A stretch of 56,949 bases of DNA. It comes from an uncultured Acidobacteriia bacterium. GTDB taxonomy: Bacteria > Acidobacteriota > Terriglobia > Bryobacterales > Bryobacteraceae. The notes under the pieces were generated by a model that made no database searches, had not been told where the DNA came from, and worked only from the letters and a program-made list of their open reading frames with translations. Both the position numbers and the translations under genes were made by a program. The stretch spans positions 1-56,949 of the forward strand of contig CAIUOG010000144.1 in assembly GCA_903900705.1 (NCBI GenBank). Reading direction: 5' to 3'. Positions 8,037 through 18,700 of this stretch are shown here, in pieces; position 1 is the first letter of the stretch, and each line of letters opens with the position of its first letter.

Positions 8037-9197
8037 GTGTCTTCTTCTCCTTTCCGGTCCGCCCGTTGTTACGTTGAAATTTCCCGTCCGCGGCTTGCCG
8101 CCAACTATCGCGCGGTGCGGGACGCCGTGTCCCCCTCTGCCCGGGTCATCGGCGTCGTCAAGGCGGACGCCTATCGCCACGGAGCCGTGGAAGTGGCACG
8201 GGTGCTGGTGCGGGAAGGTATTGAATGGCTGGCCGTCAGTTCCGTGGAAGAAGGCGCGGTCCTTCGCGCCGCCGGCATCGAGTGCCGCATTCTCGTGATG
8301 GCAGGCGTGATGAGCTGGGAGCGCGATATGGTGCGGGAACTCTCGCTCACGCCGGTACTGCATTCCCTGGATGAATTCCGCGCCTGGAATGAAGGCGGGG
8401 GCGGCCTGGTGAACGAAGCGGGGAACCGGGAAAAGCTGCGGGTTCACCTCAAGCTCGATACCGGGATGGACCGCCTGGGTACCCGCGCCTCGGCCTCGGA
8501 AATCGCCACCGCCATCACCGGCGCCCCGCATGTGGAACTGGAAGGCCTGATGTCTCACTTTGCCTCCGCCACCGATTTTGTCTCCAGCCAGACTGATGAG
8601 CAGATTGTCGCCTTCCACCAGATGGCGGGCGCGCTCGCCGAACACGGCGTTCGTCCAGCGCTGATGCACTTTTCCAGCAGCAATGCCGTGGCCTACCCCC
8701 GCCGCAGCGCCTGGCTTTCGCTGGTGCGTCCCGGGCATGCCATGTACGGCTATGTCTCCCCGGCCCGCGGCCCGGCGCCGCCGGCCGCGTTCAGCGTGAA
8801 ACCGGCGCTGGCGTGGAAGACAAGAATCGTCACCGTGAAGGATGTCCCCGCAGGCGCGAAAATCGGCTACGGCGGATCTTTCGTCGCCCCGGCCCCCATG
8901 CGTCTCGCCGTCCTTTCGGCGGGCTACGCGGATGGCGTCCAGCACCGCCTCTCGAACAAAGGCAAGGTGATCGCCGGCGGTCGTTTCGCTCCCATCGTGG
9001 GCACGGTCTCGATGGATCTCACGACCATTGACATCACTCAGTCCCCTCAACTCCAGCCGGGCGATGAAGTCACCCTGCTGGGCCGCGAAGGCGAGGTTTC
9101 GCTGGACGCACAGCAGATCGCAAAGACGGCCGGAACCATCTCCTACAACGTGCTCTGCGCCATCAGCGCCCGCGTCAAACGCTTCTACGTGGATTAA
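8037..9197 (+). CDS. alr: Alanine racemase
   Basis: The product is a PLP enzyme that converts L-alanine to D-alanine for peptidoglycan. The start is taken at GTG 8037, giving 386 residues, because the in-frame extension upstream only overlaps the preceding glycosyltransferase gene. The PLP lysine is Lys42 in RVIGVVKADAYRHGA, and the catalytic tyrosine is in KIGYGGSF in the C-terminal beta domain. RPGHAMYGY and GTVSMDLTTIDIT are also conserved family segments. The gene follows the glycosyltransferase block by 34 bases, which is unusual company for alr but fits envelope biogenesis. No competing paralog is visible here. Confidence 0.95.
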   Translation: MSSSPFRSARCYVEISRPRLAANYRAVRDAVSPSARVIGVVKADAYRHGAVEVARVLVREGIEWLAVSSVEEGAVLRAAGIECRILVMAGVMSWERDMVRELSLTPVLHSLDEFRAWNEGGGGLVNEAGNREKLRVHLKLDTGMDRLGTRASASEIATAITGAPHVELEGLMSHFASATDFVSSQTDEQIVAFHQMAGALAEHGVRPALMHFSSSNAVAYPRRSAWLSLVRPGHAMYGYVSPARGPAPPAAFSVKPALAWKTRIVTVKDVPAGAKIGYGGSFVAPAPMRLAVLSAGYADGVQHRLSNKGKVIAGGRFAPIVGTVSMDLTTIDITQSPQLQPGDEVTLLGREGEVSLDAQQIAKTAGTISYNVLCAISARVKRFYVD

Positions 9198-9247
9198 ATC
9201 TCCCGGGCGCTGTAATACTGTCCCGTCCCGGCGGTCTACCCTTGTGA

Positions 9248-9808
9248 ATGCAACAACTGGCACATGGAGCAAGTCCAGGCTCCCCGTTTACCGCCATGCC
9301 GCATAACCCCTCGGATTCCGCCACCGGTCCGGACGCCCTTGAGCGCGCCTTCGACGCGCACCACGCAATGGTCTTCCGCACCGCCTACCGGGTCACGGGG
9401 AATGCCGCCGACGCCGAAGACGTTCTTCAGACCGTCTTCCTCCGCCTGGCCGGTCGCGAACTGGCCGCGGAGATCATCGAAAACCCCGAAGGCTATCTCC
9501 GGCGCGCCGCCGTCAACGCCTCGCTCAACCTGCTCGAACTGCGGAGCCGCAAAAACATTCCGCTCGAAAGCGCCCCCGAACCCCATGCCGGGTCTGACCA
9601 GCGTGATCTCCGCGAAGTCCTTCGCCTCGCCATGGCCACCCTCGGTGGCCGCACCGCGGAGATGTTCGCCCTCCGTTTCATCGAGGGCCATTCGAATGGC
9701 GAAATCGCGGAAATGTTCGGCGTTTCCGCACTCGTGGTCGGCGTCACGCTCCATCGTGCCCGCAAACAGCTGCAAAAAGAAATTAAGCAATTAGGGGGTC
9801 TCAAATGA
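9248..9808 (+). CDS. ECF-type RNA polymerase sigma factor
   Basis: The product has 186 residues, or 170 if the in-frame ATG at 9296 is used. Region 2 is seen in AFDAHHAMVFRTAYRVTGNAADAEDVLQTVFLRL (core and -10 binding). Region 4 is in GRTAEMFALRFIEGHSNGEIAEMFGVSALVVGVTLHRARKQL, a helix-turn-helix for the -35 element. It directs RNA polymerase to an envelope- or stress-related regulon that cannot be read from this sequence. Its stop overlaps the ATG of the next gene, a zinc-finger/FecR membrane protein that is the obvious anti-sigma partner. Confidence 0.92.
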   Translation: MQQLAHGASPGSPFTAMPHNPSDSATGPDALERAFDAHHAMVFRTAYRVTGNAADAEDVLQTVFLRLAGRELAAEIIENPEGYLRRAAVNASLNLLELRSRKNIPLESAPEPHAGSDQRDLREVLRLAMATLGGRTAEMFALRFIEGHSNGEIAEMFGVSALVVGVTLHRARKQLQKEIKQLGGLK

Positions 9809-12210
9809 GTCTCGACAAAATTTTGAATGACATTCGGGAACGCCGGCCCGAACCGGAAGAAATCGAACAGGCCGCCGCGCGCGTCCGTGCCCGCCTCTTC
9901 CCGAAGACGGAAACCGGGCCCTCCACCGGCACCATCCGTAACTGCGGCGACTTCGTCTCCCTCATGCCGGCCTACCTTGCCGGCACGCTCGATCCCTCGC
10001 GTAAACTTCTGCTCGAAGTTCACACCCGTGAGTGCGTCCACTGCCGCCATGCGCTCGCGGAAGCCCGGCACGGCGCGCGGAATGTCATCGAGTTCAGGCC
10101 GAAGAAGCAGGCCCCGGCCTACGCCCCCTGGGCCATCGCCGCCACCGCCCTGCTGACCCTCGGCGGCGCCACCTATTGGGGCTTCACCCAATACCCGGCC
10201 CTGGGCGGAGGCCCCCGCGCCACGGTCGATTCCGTGGAAGGCGAACTCTACAAGGTCGCCGGCACCACCCTCACGCCGCTGGTCCCCGGCGCGGAACTCG
10301 CGGAGAATGACGCGGTTCGAACCGCCAAAAACTCCACCGCGGTCCTCCACCTGAATGACGGTTCCCGAATTGAACTGAACCAGCGCGCCCAGATTTCCGT
10401 AACCAGAAGCTGGAGCGGCTCCACGATTCACCTCTCACTCGGCAACATCATCGTCGAAGCAGCCAAACAACGCCGCGGCGCCCTCCAGGTTGCCACCGCC
10501 GATTGCAACGTCTCCGTCAAAGGCACTGTCTTCTCCGTGGACGCCGGTACGAAGGGCTCTCGTGTCGCAGTTGTTGAAGGCACGGTCTGGGTGGATCACG
10601 GCCAGAAGCATGATGTTCTGCATCGCGGTGACCTCACCGTCACGTCGCCGGACATGGGGCCGGTTCCCATTCGTCAGGAATTCGAATGGAGCCGGAATTC
10701 CGCGCAATACCTGACACTGCTCGGCGAATTCAAAGAGATCACCCGCCAGATCGCGGCTATTCCGCCGCCGGGTCTGCGCTACGATTCCAACCTGCTCCGG
10801 CTGCTGCCCGCCGGCGTGGCAGCCGTCGCCGCCATCCCCAACGTGGGCGGCACCATCGCCCAGGCCAGCCAGATCTTCCATGACCGCCTGAACCAGAGCG
10901 CGCCCCTCGCCGCGTGGTGGAACAAAGTGCCCGCCAATCAGCGGACGCAGTTCGAAACCATGATCCACCAGCTCGAAACCGCCAGCGCGTACCTGGGCGA
11001 CGAGATCGTGATTGCCATGCTTTCCGAGGGGCCGAACGCCTCGCCGGTGGTGGTGGCGAAACTCACCAGACCCGGCCTCGATGCTTTCCTGAAATCCCAG
11101 TTCCCCACTGAACAATTCGCCGGGCATATGAGCTTCGACAACGGCCTGTTCATCGCCGCCGGCAATTCGGCGGATCTGACGAAAATCGCGCCGGGCTCCG
11201 CCGCCAACTCCGCTCTGCTCGCCAAACTCCAGCCCGCTTACCAGCAGGGCGCGGGCTGGCTCTTTGGCGCGGATCTCGCCGCCATGCCGCAGATTCGGCC
11301 CGGCGCCGCCGGCTTCGCTGATGCCCGCTTCATCGTCGCCCAAAGCAGGACTCTGGGCTCGGTCACGGAAAATCGCGCTTCCGTGACGTTCTCGCAGAAC
11401 CGCCAGGGCGTCGCCTCCTGGCTCTCGGTTCCCGGCCCCATGGGCTCGCTCGACTTCATCTCGCCGGACGCCGGTTTCGCCGCCTCCATGCTGCTGAAAA
11501 ACCCGTCGCTCATCGCGGACGACATCACCGGCATGCTCTCGAAAGCCTCCGGCAGCAACCTCGGCGGCCTCGATCTCAAGGCCGACCTCGCCAGCGTCTT
11601 CGCCGGTGAAGTCACCGTCGCCCTGGATGGCCCCGTCCTGCCGTTCCCCAGCTGGAAGCTCGCCGCCGAGGTCTACTATCCCGACCGCCTGAACGCCGCC
11701 ATGACCAAACTCGTCGCCGCCTTCAACGCCCAGCCGCACCATGAGAAAACCGGTGACCTGAAGCTCACCCAATCGGAGACCGAAGGCCGCGTCTTCTACA
11801 AGCTGATGTTTGACAAACTCCCCTGGGAGGCCGACTGGACCTTCGTTGATGGCTACTGGCTTGCCGCCGCCAACCACGAACTGCTCGTCCGCTCCATCCA
11901 GAACCGCCAGACCGGGTTCTCGCTCCCGAAATCGACCGCGTTCCGCAACCAGTTGCCGCATGATGGCTACGCGGATTTCTCCGCCGTCATCTACCACAAC
12001 CTTGGCCAGACGCTCTCATCGGTGGTGCACGGCCTGTCGGACGCTCCCGGCGTGATCTGCTTCTGGGCCGCCCCGGACCGCATCGACGTTGCCAGTATCG
12101 GCACACTCTTTGGCATGAATCTCGAATCGCTTCTCTCCCTGCAGGGCGAGGGGCCGCTCGGCATGCTGGCCCGCTCGGCCGGCAGACCCCAGGGGGCTCC
12201 GGCCAAATGA
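9805..12210 (+). CDS. Membrane anti-sigma factor with zinc finger, FecR domain and long C-terminal extension
   Basis: The product has 801 residues. A zinc-finger anti-sigma domain lies at about 47-82 with H73, C77 and C80 (HTRECVHC, the HX3CX2C pattern), followed by one membrane helix at about 107-127 ([20 protein letters not shown]). A FecR domain at about 145-285 has [15 protein letters not shown] and [11 protein letters not shown]...[10 protein letters not shown]. The remaining 500 or so residues are predicted periplasmic and include repeated substrate-like segments ([28 protein letters not shown]) reminiscent of DUF3352-type proteins. The arrangement implies a periplasmic sensor that holds the upstream ECF sigma factor. 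It overlaps the sigma factor and the following ABC ATPase by four bases each. Confidence 0.88.
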   Translation: MSLDKILNDIRERRPEPEEIEQAAARVRARLFPKTETGPSTGTIRNCGDFVSLMPAYLAGTLDPSRKLLLEVHTRECVHCRHALAEARHGARNVIEFRPKKQAPAYAPWAIAATALLTLGGATYWGFTQYPALGGGPRATVDSVEGELYKVAGTTLTPLVPGAELAENDAVRTAKNSTAVLHLNDGSRIELNQRAQISVTRSWSGSTIHLSLGNIIVEAAKQRRGALQVATADCNVSVKGTVFSVDAGTKGSRVAVVEGTVWVDHGQKHDVLHRGDLTVTSPDMGPVPIRQEFEWSRNSAQYLTLLGEFKEITRQIAAIPPPGLRYDSNLLRLLPAGVAAVAAIPNVGGTIAQASQIFHDRLNQSAPLAAWWNKVPANQRTQFETMIHQLETASAYLGDEIVIAMLSEGPNASPVVVAKLTRPGLDAFLKSQFPTEQFAGHMSFDNGLFIAAGNSADLTKIAPGSAANSALLAKLQPAYQQGAGWLFGADLAAMPQIRPGAAGFADARFIVAQSRTLGSVTENRASVTFSQNRQGVASWLSVPGPMGSLDFISPDAGFAASMLLKNPSLIADDITGMLSKASGSNLGGLDLKADLASVFAGEVTVALDGPVLPFPSWKLAAEVYYPDRLNAAMTKLVAAFNAQPHHEKTGDLKLTQSETEGRVFYKLMFDKLPWEADWTFVDGYWLAAANHELLVRSIQNRQTGFSLPKSTAFRNQLPHDGYADFSAVIYHNLGQTLSSVVHGLSDAPGVICFWAAPDRIDVASIGTLFGMNLESLLSLQGEGPLGMLARSAGRPQGAPAK

Positions 12211-13124
12211 CCCAGCCCGTCATTGAACTCGCTGATCTGCACGTCAAAATCGGCAAACGCGAAATCCTGCGGGGCCTCAACCTCGAACTCCGGGGCCTCA
12301 CCGTCGGCCTTTTGGGCCCCAACGGGGCGGGGAAGAGTACTCTGATCAACACCCTGCTCGGCTTCTGGAAGCCAACCCAGGGGACGGCGCGGGTGCTTGG
12401 TTACGACGTCCGCACGGACGCCCGCCAGATTCGCGCGCAGATCGGCTACATGCCGGAAAATGACAGCTTCATCGCCGATATGCCGGCAATCTCCTACGTC
12501 CGGATGGCGGCTGAACTCTCCGGCCTGCCGCCGGACGCCGCGCTCGAACGCGCCCACGAATCGCTCTTCTACGTCGGCCTCGGGGAGGCCCGTTACCGCA
12601 AACTCGGCGCCTATTCCCTCGGCATGAAGCAGATGGCGAAACTCGCCCAGGCGATCGTTCACGGGCCCCGGCTCGTCATTCTCGATGAACCCACCAACGG
12701 CCTCGACCCGCAGGCGCGCATCCGCATGATCAAACTCATTCAGGAAATGCGCGCGCTCGGCACCATGAACCTGGTCATCTGTTCCCATCTGCTCCGCGAT
12801 ATCGAAGAGACCTGTGAAGAGGCCGTGATTCTGAAAGCCGGCCAGGTGGTGCACTACTCGAACCTCGAAGAGGAGCGGGCCTCCAACCGCCGCTTCGTCG
12901 AAATCGAAACCGAAGGGGACGACGGCACCTTTGCGGACGCCATCGAACTCCTCGGCTGCGCCTGCGCCGTCACCGCCCCCGGCAAGATCAAAACCGTCCT
13001 GCCCGAAGGCATTGAGATCCGCGATATCTATCGGCTCGCCGCGGACCGTGACGTGCAGCTTCGCCGCCTGAACTACCGGCGCGACAGCCTCGAAGACATC
13101 TTCCTGAAAGCGATGGAACGTTAA
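12207..13124 (+). CDS. ABC-2 transporter ATP-binding protein
   Basis: The product has 305 residues and is a cytoplasmic ATPase of the CcmA/DrrA type. Walker A is [13 protein letters not shown], the signature motif is the variant YSLGMKQM, Walker B is [13 protein letters not shown], and the H-loop is [11 protein letters not shown]. The C-terminal 90 residues form the extra domain typical of this subfamily and end in the [12 protein letters not shown] motif. It pairs with the permease that starts three bases downstream. Its ATG overlaps the stop of the FecR anti-sigma gene, so transporter and regulator are probably made together. The substrate is unknown. Confidence 0.93.
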   Translation: MTQPVIELADLHVKIGKREILRGLNLELRGLTVGLLGPNGAGKSTLINTLLGFWKPTQGTARVLGYDVRTDARQIRAQIGYMPENDSFIADMPAISYVRMAAELSGLPPDAALERAHESLFYVGLGEARYRKLGAYSLGMKQMAKLAQAIVHGPRLVILDEPTNGLDPQARIRMIKLIQEMRALGTMNLVICSHLLRDIEETCEEAVILKAGQVVHYSNLEEERASNRRFVEIETEGDDGTFADAIELLGCACAVTAPGKIKTVLPEGIEIRDIYRLAADRDVQLRRLNYRRDSLEDIFLKAMER

Positions 13125-13126
13125 TC

Positions 13127-13987
13127 ATGGCCGTTTACAAGCGAACTTACAAAGGCTACTCCGGGCCCCTCACGAGCCCCCTCTGGCGCTTCACCGTCCT
13201 CCAGCGCTACGCCTTCAAAGCCATCTTCAAATCCCGGTTTCTGCTCATCGGCTACGTCGCCTGTTTCTTCGTCCCTCTGTTGGCGATCTGCTTCCTGTAT
13301 CTGAACCAGAACGCCTCCCTGCTTGCCATGGTGGGCCAGAAGCCCGGCTTTCTCAAAATCGATGCCGGCTGGTTCCACAACTTCCTCACCGCCCAGGCGG
13401 TTCTGGCAGGCGTCCTCACGGCCTTCGTCGGGCCAGGCCTGGTCGCGCCGGACCTCGCTAATGGCGCGCTGCCCGTCTATCTGTCACGGCCGTTCTCGCG
13501 CTTCGAATACATTCTCGGCAAGGGCCTGGTGCTCGGCAGTCTCATCGCCTCCATCACGCTGTTCCCGCTGCTCACCCTGTTCGGCATCCAGAGTTCCCTC
13601 GTCGGCTATCAATGGTTCGAGAAGAATCTGTATATCGGCGGCGGCATCCTGTTCAGCTGCCTCACCATCATGGTGGTCTTCATTCTCCTGGGTCTTTCCA
13701 TGTCCGCGTTTGTTCGCTGGCGTATTGTCGCCGGTGCGCTGGTGCTGGCTGTGTTCGCCGCCGGCAAGGGCTTCGGAGCCGTTATTAACGGTGTGATGCG
13801 CACCTCCAACGGCTACTATCTGGACCTGCAATATCTGCTCTCCACCATTGCAACGGACCTCTTCCGCCAGACGCCCGAAGACCCGCCCATATCGCCCCTC
13901 AGCGCCTGGGCCGCGGTCATCACCTTCTGCGTTCTGCTGCTGCTGTTGATCAACCGCAAACTACGTGTCTGTGAGGTGGCCGGTTAA
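13127..13987 (+). CDS. ABC-2 type permease
   Basis: The product has 286 residues with about six predicted membrane helices, including [79 protein letters not shown] and [20 protein letters not shown]-like [18 protein letters not shown] is characteristic of ABC-2 membrane subunits. It should form a homodimer driven by the upstream ATPase. The last base of its stop codon is the first base of the next ATPase gene, so this is a second transporter pair in tight coupling rather than a separate operon. Confidence 0.9.
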   Translation: MAVYKRTYKGYSGPLTSPLWRFTVLQRYAFKAIFKSRFLLIGYVACFFVPLLAICFLYLNQNASLLAMVGQKPGFLKIDAGWFHNFLTAQAVLAGVLTAFVGPGLVAPDLANGALPVYLSRPFSRFEYILGKGLVLGSLIASITLFPLLTLFGIQSSLVGYQWFEKNLYIGGGILFSCLTIMVVFILLGLSMSAFVRWRIVAGALVLAVFAAGKGFGAVINGVMRTSNGYYLDLQYLLSTIATDLFRQTPEDPPISPLSAWAAVITFCVLLLLLINRKLRVCEVAG

Positions 13988-14922
13988 TGGACGCCATCAT
14001 TCTCGATAACGTCAGCAAGTTTTACGGCGAGGTGCTCGGCGTCAACAAAGTGACGCTCTCCATCCCGCCCGGCATCACCAGCCTCGTCGGCCCCAACGGC
14101 TCCGGCAAGACCACCCTGATGAACCTCATCGCCGGCCTGCTGCAGCCCACCCGCGGCGGCATCAGCGTCTGCGGACTTTCCCCCTCCGATCCGGAACACT
14201 TCTTCCGCACCCTCGGCTACGCCACGCAGTACGATGGCTTCCCGCGCGGACTCACCGGCTGGGAGTTTGTCCGGAACTACCTCCGCCTCTTCGGCTTCAG
14301 CCCGAAAGACACGGAGCGGATGGCGTGGGAGTCCATCGACCGCGTCGGTCTCCGCGAGGCTTCGCAGCGCAAAATCGCCGGCTTCAGCAAAGGCATGCGC
14401 CAGCGCATCAAGCTCGCGCAGGCCATCGCCCACCGCCCGAAAGTCCTGGTGCTCGATGAGCCTCTGAACGGCCTGGACCCGCTCGCACGCGCCGAAACCA
14501 TCGCGCTCTTCCGCGAACTGGGCAACGAGGGCTCGCATGTGCTTATCTCCAGCCACATCCTGCACGAGGTGGACCTCATCTCCGATCAGGTCATCATGAT
14601 GAGCCAGGGCTACGTCGTCGCCGAAGGCCAGATCCGCGGCGTTCGCGATGAGATCTCCGAACAGCCCATGCAGGTGCTCATCCGCTGCGATAAGCCGGAT
14701 GTGCTGGCCTCGCAGCTTTTCCATCACTCGCAGGTGGTGGAAGCGAAGGTCCACGCCGATCGCGGCGGCTTGCTCGTGCGCACCCACCACGCCGAAAGCT
14801 TTTACAAACTACTCAACCGCATCGCGCTCGATGGCGTGCGGATTGAATCCGTCGCGCCCGCCGATGACGATGCGCAGTCCATCTACGAATACCTGATCGG
14901 CTCAGAGGAATCCACCAAATGA
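13987..14922 (+). CDS. ABC-2 transporter ATP-binding protein
   Basis: The product has 311 residues. Walker A is [15 protein letters not shown], the signature is FSKGMRQR in place of LSGGQ, Walker B is [13 protein letters not shown] and the H-loop is [11 protein letters not shown]. The C-terminal part (about 220-311) is the accessory domain of the DrrA/CcmA group. It differs clearly from the ATPase at 12207, so the cassette codes for two distinct transporters rather than a recent duplication. It starts at the base where the previous permease ends and overlaps the next permease by four bases. Confidence 0.93.
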   Translation: MDAIILDNVSKFYGEVLGVNKVTLSIPPGITSLVGPNGSGKTTLMNLIAGLLQPTRGGISVCGLSPSDPEHFFRTLGYATQYDGFPRGLTGWEFVRNYLRLFGFSPKDTERMAWESIDRVGLREASQRKIAGFSKGMRQRIKLAQAIAHRPKVLVLDEPLNGLDPLARAETIALFRELGNEGSHVLISSHILHEVDLISDQVIMMSQGYVVAEGQIRGVRDEISEQPMQVLIRCDKPDVLASQLFHHSQVVEAKVHADRGGLLVRTHHAESFYKLLNRIALDGVRIESVAPADDDAQSIYEYLIGSEESTK

Positions 14923-15755
14923 TGACACTATGGAACCGCCAGATCCTCGCCATCATGCGCATCGATCTTGCGAAAACCTTCTTCGCCAAACGAGGCCTCT
15001 GGATCTATCTGCTGGCACTCTCGCCCGCCGTCCCCATGCTGTTGCACAGCCTTCTCGACCGCCACGAAGGCAATTCCGATTTTGGCCAGGACGTCCAGAT
15101 CTTCGCCGGCATCTTTCAGTTCTTCTACCTCCGCATCGCCATCTTCTTCGGCTGCGTCGGCATCTTCATGAACCTGTTTCGCGGGGAAATGGTGGATAAG
15201 AGTCTGCACTACTACCTGCTCGCCCCGGTGCGCCGCGAGGTGATTCTGGTGGGCAAGTTCTTATCGGGTCTGGTCGCCTCCGTCACCATCTTCTGCGGCT
15301 CCGTGCTGGTGCAGTGGTGCAGTCTGTTCTGCCATCACCCCGCCTCGCTGCTGAACTCATACATGTTCACCGGACCCGGCGCGTCGCACCTTGTTTCCTA
15401 CCTGGTCGCAGCCGCCTGCGCCTGTGTGGGTTACGGCAGTGTCTTCCTCGCCGCCGGAGTCCTGTTCCGTAACCCGCTTATCCCGGCGGCGGTGATTCTG
15501 CTCTGGGAATCGGCGGATGGCATTCTGCCCGCGCTGCTCAAGAAAATCAGCGTGATTTACTGGCTGAAGTCCATCTGCCCTATCTCGATTCCCAGTCCGA
15601 AGGGGAACAACAGCATTCTCAACCTGCTCATTTTTGACGTAGACCCCGCGCCCGCCCGGGTTGCTATCCTGAACCTCATGCTCCTCGCAGGCTTTGTCGT
15701 CGTCTGGGCGGCCATTCGCGCCAGAAGGATCGAGATCGGTTACGGCTCGGAATGA
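14919..15755 (+). CDS. ABC-2 type permease
   Basis: The product has 278 residues with about six membrane helices, for example [80 protein letters not shown] and [14 protein letters not shown]. An [21 protein letters not shown] segment matches the helix-loop that contacts the ATPase in ABC-2 permeases. It is the partner of the ATPase that ends four bases into it. Its own stop overlaps the ATG at 15752 of the permease-protease frame, so the chain of overlaps from 9248 continues past it. Confidence 0.9.
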   Translation: MMTLWNRQILAIMRIDLAKTFFAKRGLWIYLLALSPAVPMLLHSLLDRHEGNSDFGQDVQIFAGIFQFFYLRIAIFFGCVGIFMNLFRGEMVDKSLHYYLLAPVRREVILVGKFLSGLVASVTIFCGSVLVQWCSLFCHHPASLLNSYMFTGPGASHLVSYLVAAACACVGYGSVFLAAGVLFRNPLIPAAVILLWESADGILPALLKKISVIYWLKSICPISIPSPKGNNSILNLLIFDVDPAPARVAILNLMLLAGFVVVWAAIRARRIEIGYGSE

Positions 15756-18700
15756 GCCTGGCGGTACCCCGCGCCGCAGTACCCCGCACAAAGGACATGA
15801 TGACCCGGCCCGACCTGGTCGCCATCACCGTCAATGCGGTGATTGGCGCAGGCATCTTCGGCCTGCCCGCGAAAGTTTTCGCGCTCATCGGTGACTATAG
15901 TCTGGTCGCCTTCGTCGTCTGCGCCATCTTCTCCGCGCTGCTGGTGCTTTGTTTTGCCGAAGTCGGGAGCCGGTTCACGGAGACTGGCGGACCCTATCTC
16001 TACGCCCGTGAAGCCTTCGGCCCCACCGCGGGCTTCGGCGCGGGCTGGCTGATGTGGGTGGCGCGCGTCAGCGCCTATGCCGCCAACGCCAACCTGCTTG
16101 CCGGCTATGCCTCGTACTTCGTCCCGCCCGTTGCGGCGGGGCTCGGGCGAAATGTTTTCCTCGTCGCGGTGACGCTGCTTCTGGCCGCCGTCAATATCGC
16201 CGGTGTCCGCAACGCCGCCCGCGCCAGCAACCTGTTCACGGCCGGCAAACTGATTCCCCTGGCCGTCCTGATTTTCGCGGGTCTTTGGTCCATCGATTGG
16301 TCCCGCTTCACGTTCGCCGCCACCCCCGGCTACGCACCCTTCTCCGGCTCCGTGCTGCTGATGGTCTACGCCTTCACCGGCTTTGAAATGATGGTCGTTC
16401 CCGGCGCCGAAATCCGCGACCCGCGCCGCAACATCCCGGCCGCTCTGCTCCTGGCCATCGGCACAATCGCCGTGGTCTACCTGCTGCTGCAGATGGTCTG
16501 CATCGGAAGTCTGCCCGGACTCGCCACCTCGCAGCGCCCGGTCACAGACCTGGCGGGCCGCATCCTCGGCCCGCCGGGAGCGGCCTTTCTGTCCCTCGGC
16601 ATCGTGATCTCCATTCTGGGGAACCTGCACGTCACCGTGCTTTCGGCCTCCCGCATCCCCTTCGCGATGGGTCGGCGCGGCGAACTGCCCGCTTTCCTCG
16701 GCGCTGAGCATCCGCGCTTTCAGACGCCCCACCTGGCCATCCTCTTTACCGCCGGCGTCATGCTGGCGATGGCCCTGAGCGGCACTTTCATTTACGCCGC
16801 CACCGTCAGCATCCTCGCCCGCCTCATCATCTACCTGAGCACCTGCGGGGCACTCATCGTGCTGCGCCGCCGGGCCTCCGCGCCCCCCGCCATGCTGCGC
16901 CTCCCCGGCGGTTATCTGATCCCGTGCGCCGCCATCCTGCTCGCCCTCTGGCTGCTTTCGGGCAGCACCCTGCGGGAAGCGCGCGACACCGCCATTGCCG
17001 CCGCTCTGGGCTTTGCTATATTCCGAAGCAGTTCCGTGAGAAAGACTCTCCCGCTCCTCTGCTTTCTGCTCTGCTGGCCCGGCCACGCGCAGGACACCGC
17101 CGCGTACGACAAACTGATCACCAAAGACGCCGTCACCACCAAAGGCATCTTCACGGTCCACCGGATCAACGAGCACCTCTACTACGAGATCCCGAAGTCG
17201 CAACTCGACCGGGAGTTTCTCTGGAACACGCGCATCTCCCGCAACACGGCGGATGTTGGCCCGGGCGGAATGCAACTGGCTTACAGCGTAGTCCACTGGC
17301 ATCTCCGGAGCGACAAAAAAATTGACCTCCGTGAAATCAACTACGCCGTTACAGCCGCGCCCGATTCCCCCATCGCCGGCGCCGTGCAGGCTTCGAACAA
17401 CGAGACCATCGTGATGAGCTTCGACGTCGCGGCCACTTCGAAAGACGGCGCGCCGGTCATCGACGTCACCCGTCTCTTCACCTCAGACGTGCCTGAGTTC
17501 AACACCAAACAGCGCCTCGGCGCAACCTGGCTCGATGGTGAACGCAGCTATGTTGAGCGCGTCACTCCTTATCCCGAAAATATCGAGGTGGAAGCCACCC
17601 AGACCTGGGTTCGCAATGACAACGCCACCCCCACGCCCGGCCAGATGCAGAAAGGGAACGCGACCATCGTCATCCACAACAGCATGGTCAAACTGCCGGA
17701 CTCGCCCATGCCCGTCCGCGAATACGACGACCGCGTCGGCTTCTTCTTCCAGACCGTTCTCGACTACACCAGCCTGAAGCCCACCAAACGCTATATCTGC
17801 CGCTGGCGTCCCGGTAAGCAGATCGTTTATTACATCGACCCCGCCACTCCCCTGCAATGGCGCGAGGCCATCCGCAAAGGCGTGGAGGCATGGCAACCCG
17901 CCTTAGCCGACGCCGGTTTCCCGAACGGTATTGTGGCCAGAATGCCGCCGGAAAATGACCCCGCCTTCAACCCTGAAGACGTCCGCTACTCCGTGATTCG
18001 CTGGCTGCCGACTCTTGTGCAGGACGCCTATGGGCCTCAGATTCACGACCCCCGCACCGGCGAAATCCTCAACGCCGATATCGAATTCCACCAGAGCTTT
18101 CTTGACATGGCGCGCGACTGGTATCTCACCCAGATCGGCCCGCTCGATCCCCGCGCCACGCGGCGTCCGCTGCCCGATGAAGTGACGGCGATGCTGATCA
18201 CCTACGTCATCACCCACGAAGTCGGCCACACGCTCGGCCTCGAACACAACTTCAAGGCGAGTTCGATGTATCCGCAGGCGAAACTGCGCGACAAAGAGTG
18301 GTTGCGCACCATGGGCTTCACGCCGTCCATCATGGACTACGTCCGTTTCAACTACCTCGCGCAGCCGGAAGATCACATCCCGGTGGAAGATCTGGTTGCG
18401 CGCCTGGGCCCGTATGACCGCTGGGCCATCCACTGGGGGTACGCGCCCGCCGGCGGAAAAGCTGAACTCGACCGCTGGGCCGCGGAAGAACAGACCAATC
18501 CCTACCTCCGCTGGGTGACGCCTCGCGCCTGGGGCGCCGAACCCGGCGAACAACGCGAAGCGGTGGGGGATGAGGATGCCGTCGCAGCCACCGCGCTCGG
18601 TCTGAAGAACCTGAAGCGCGTGGCCAGGATGCTGCTGCCCGCCGCCGAGAACGGCGAGAGCGGAACGTGGGAGGATTTCGGCCACCTCTACGCCGCCATG

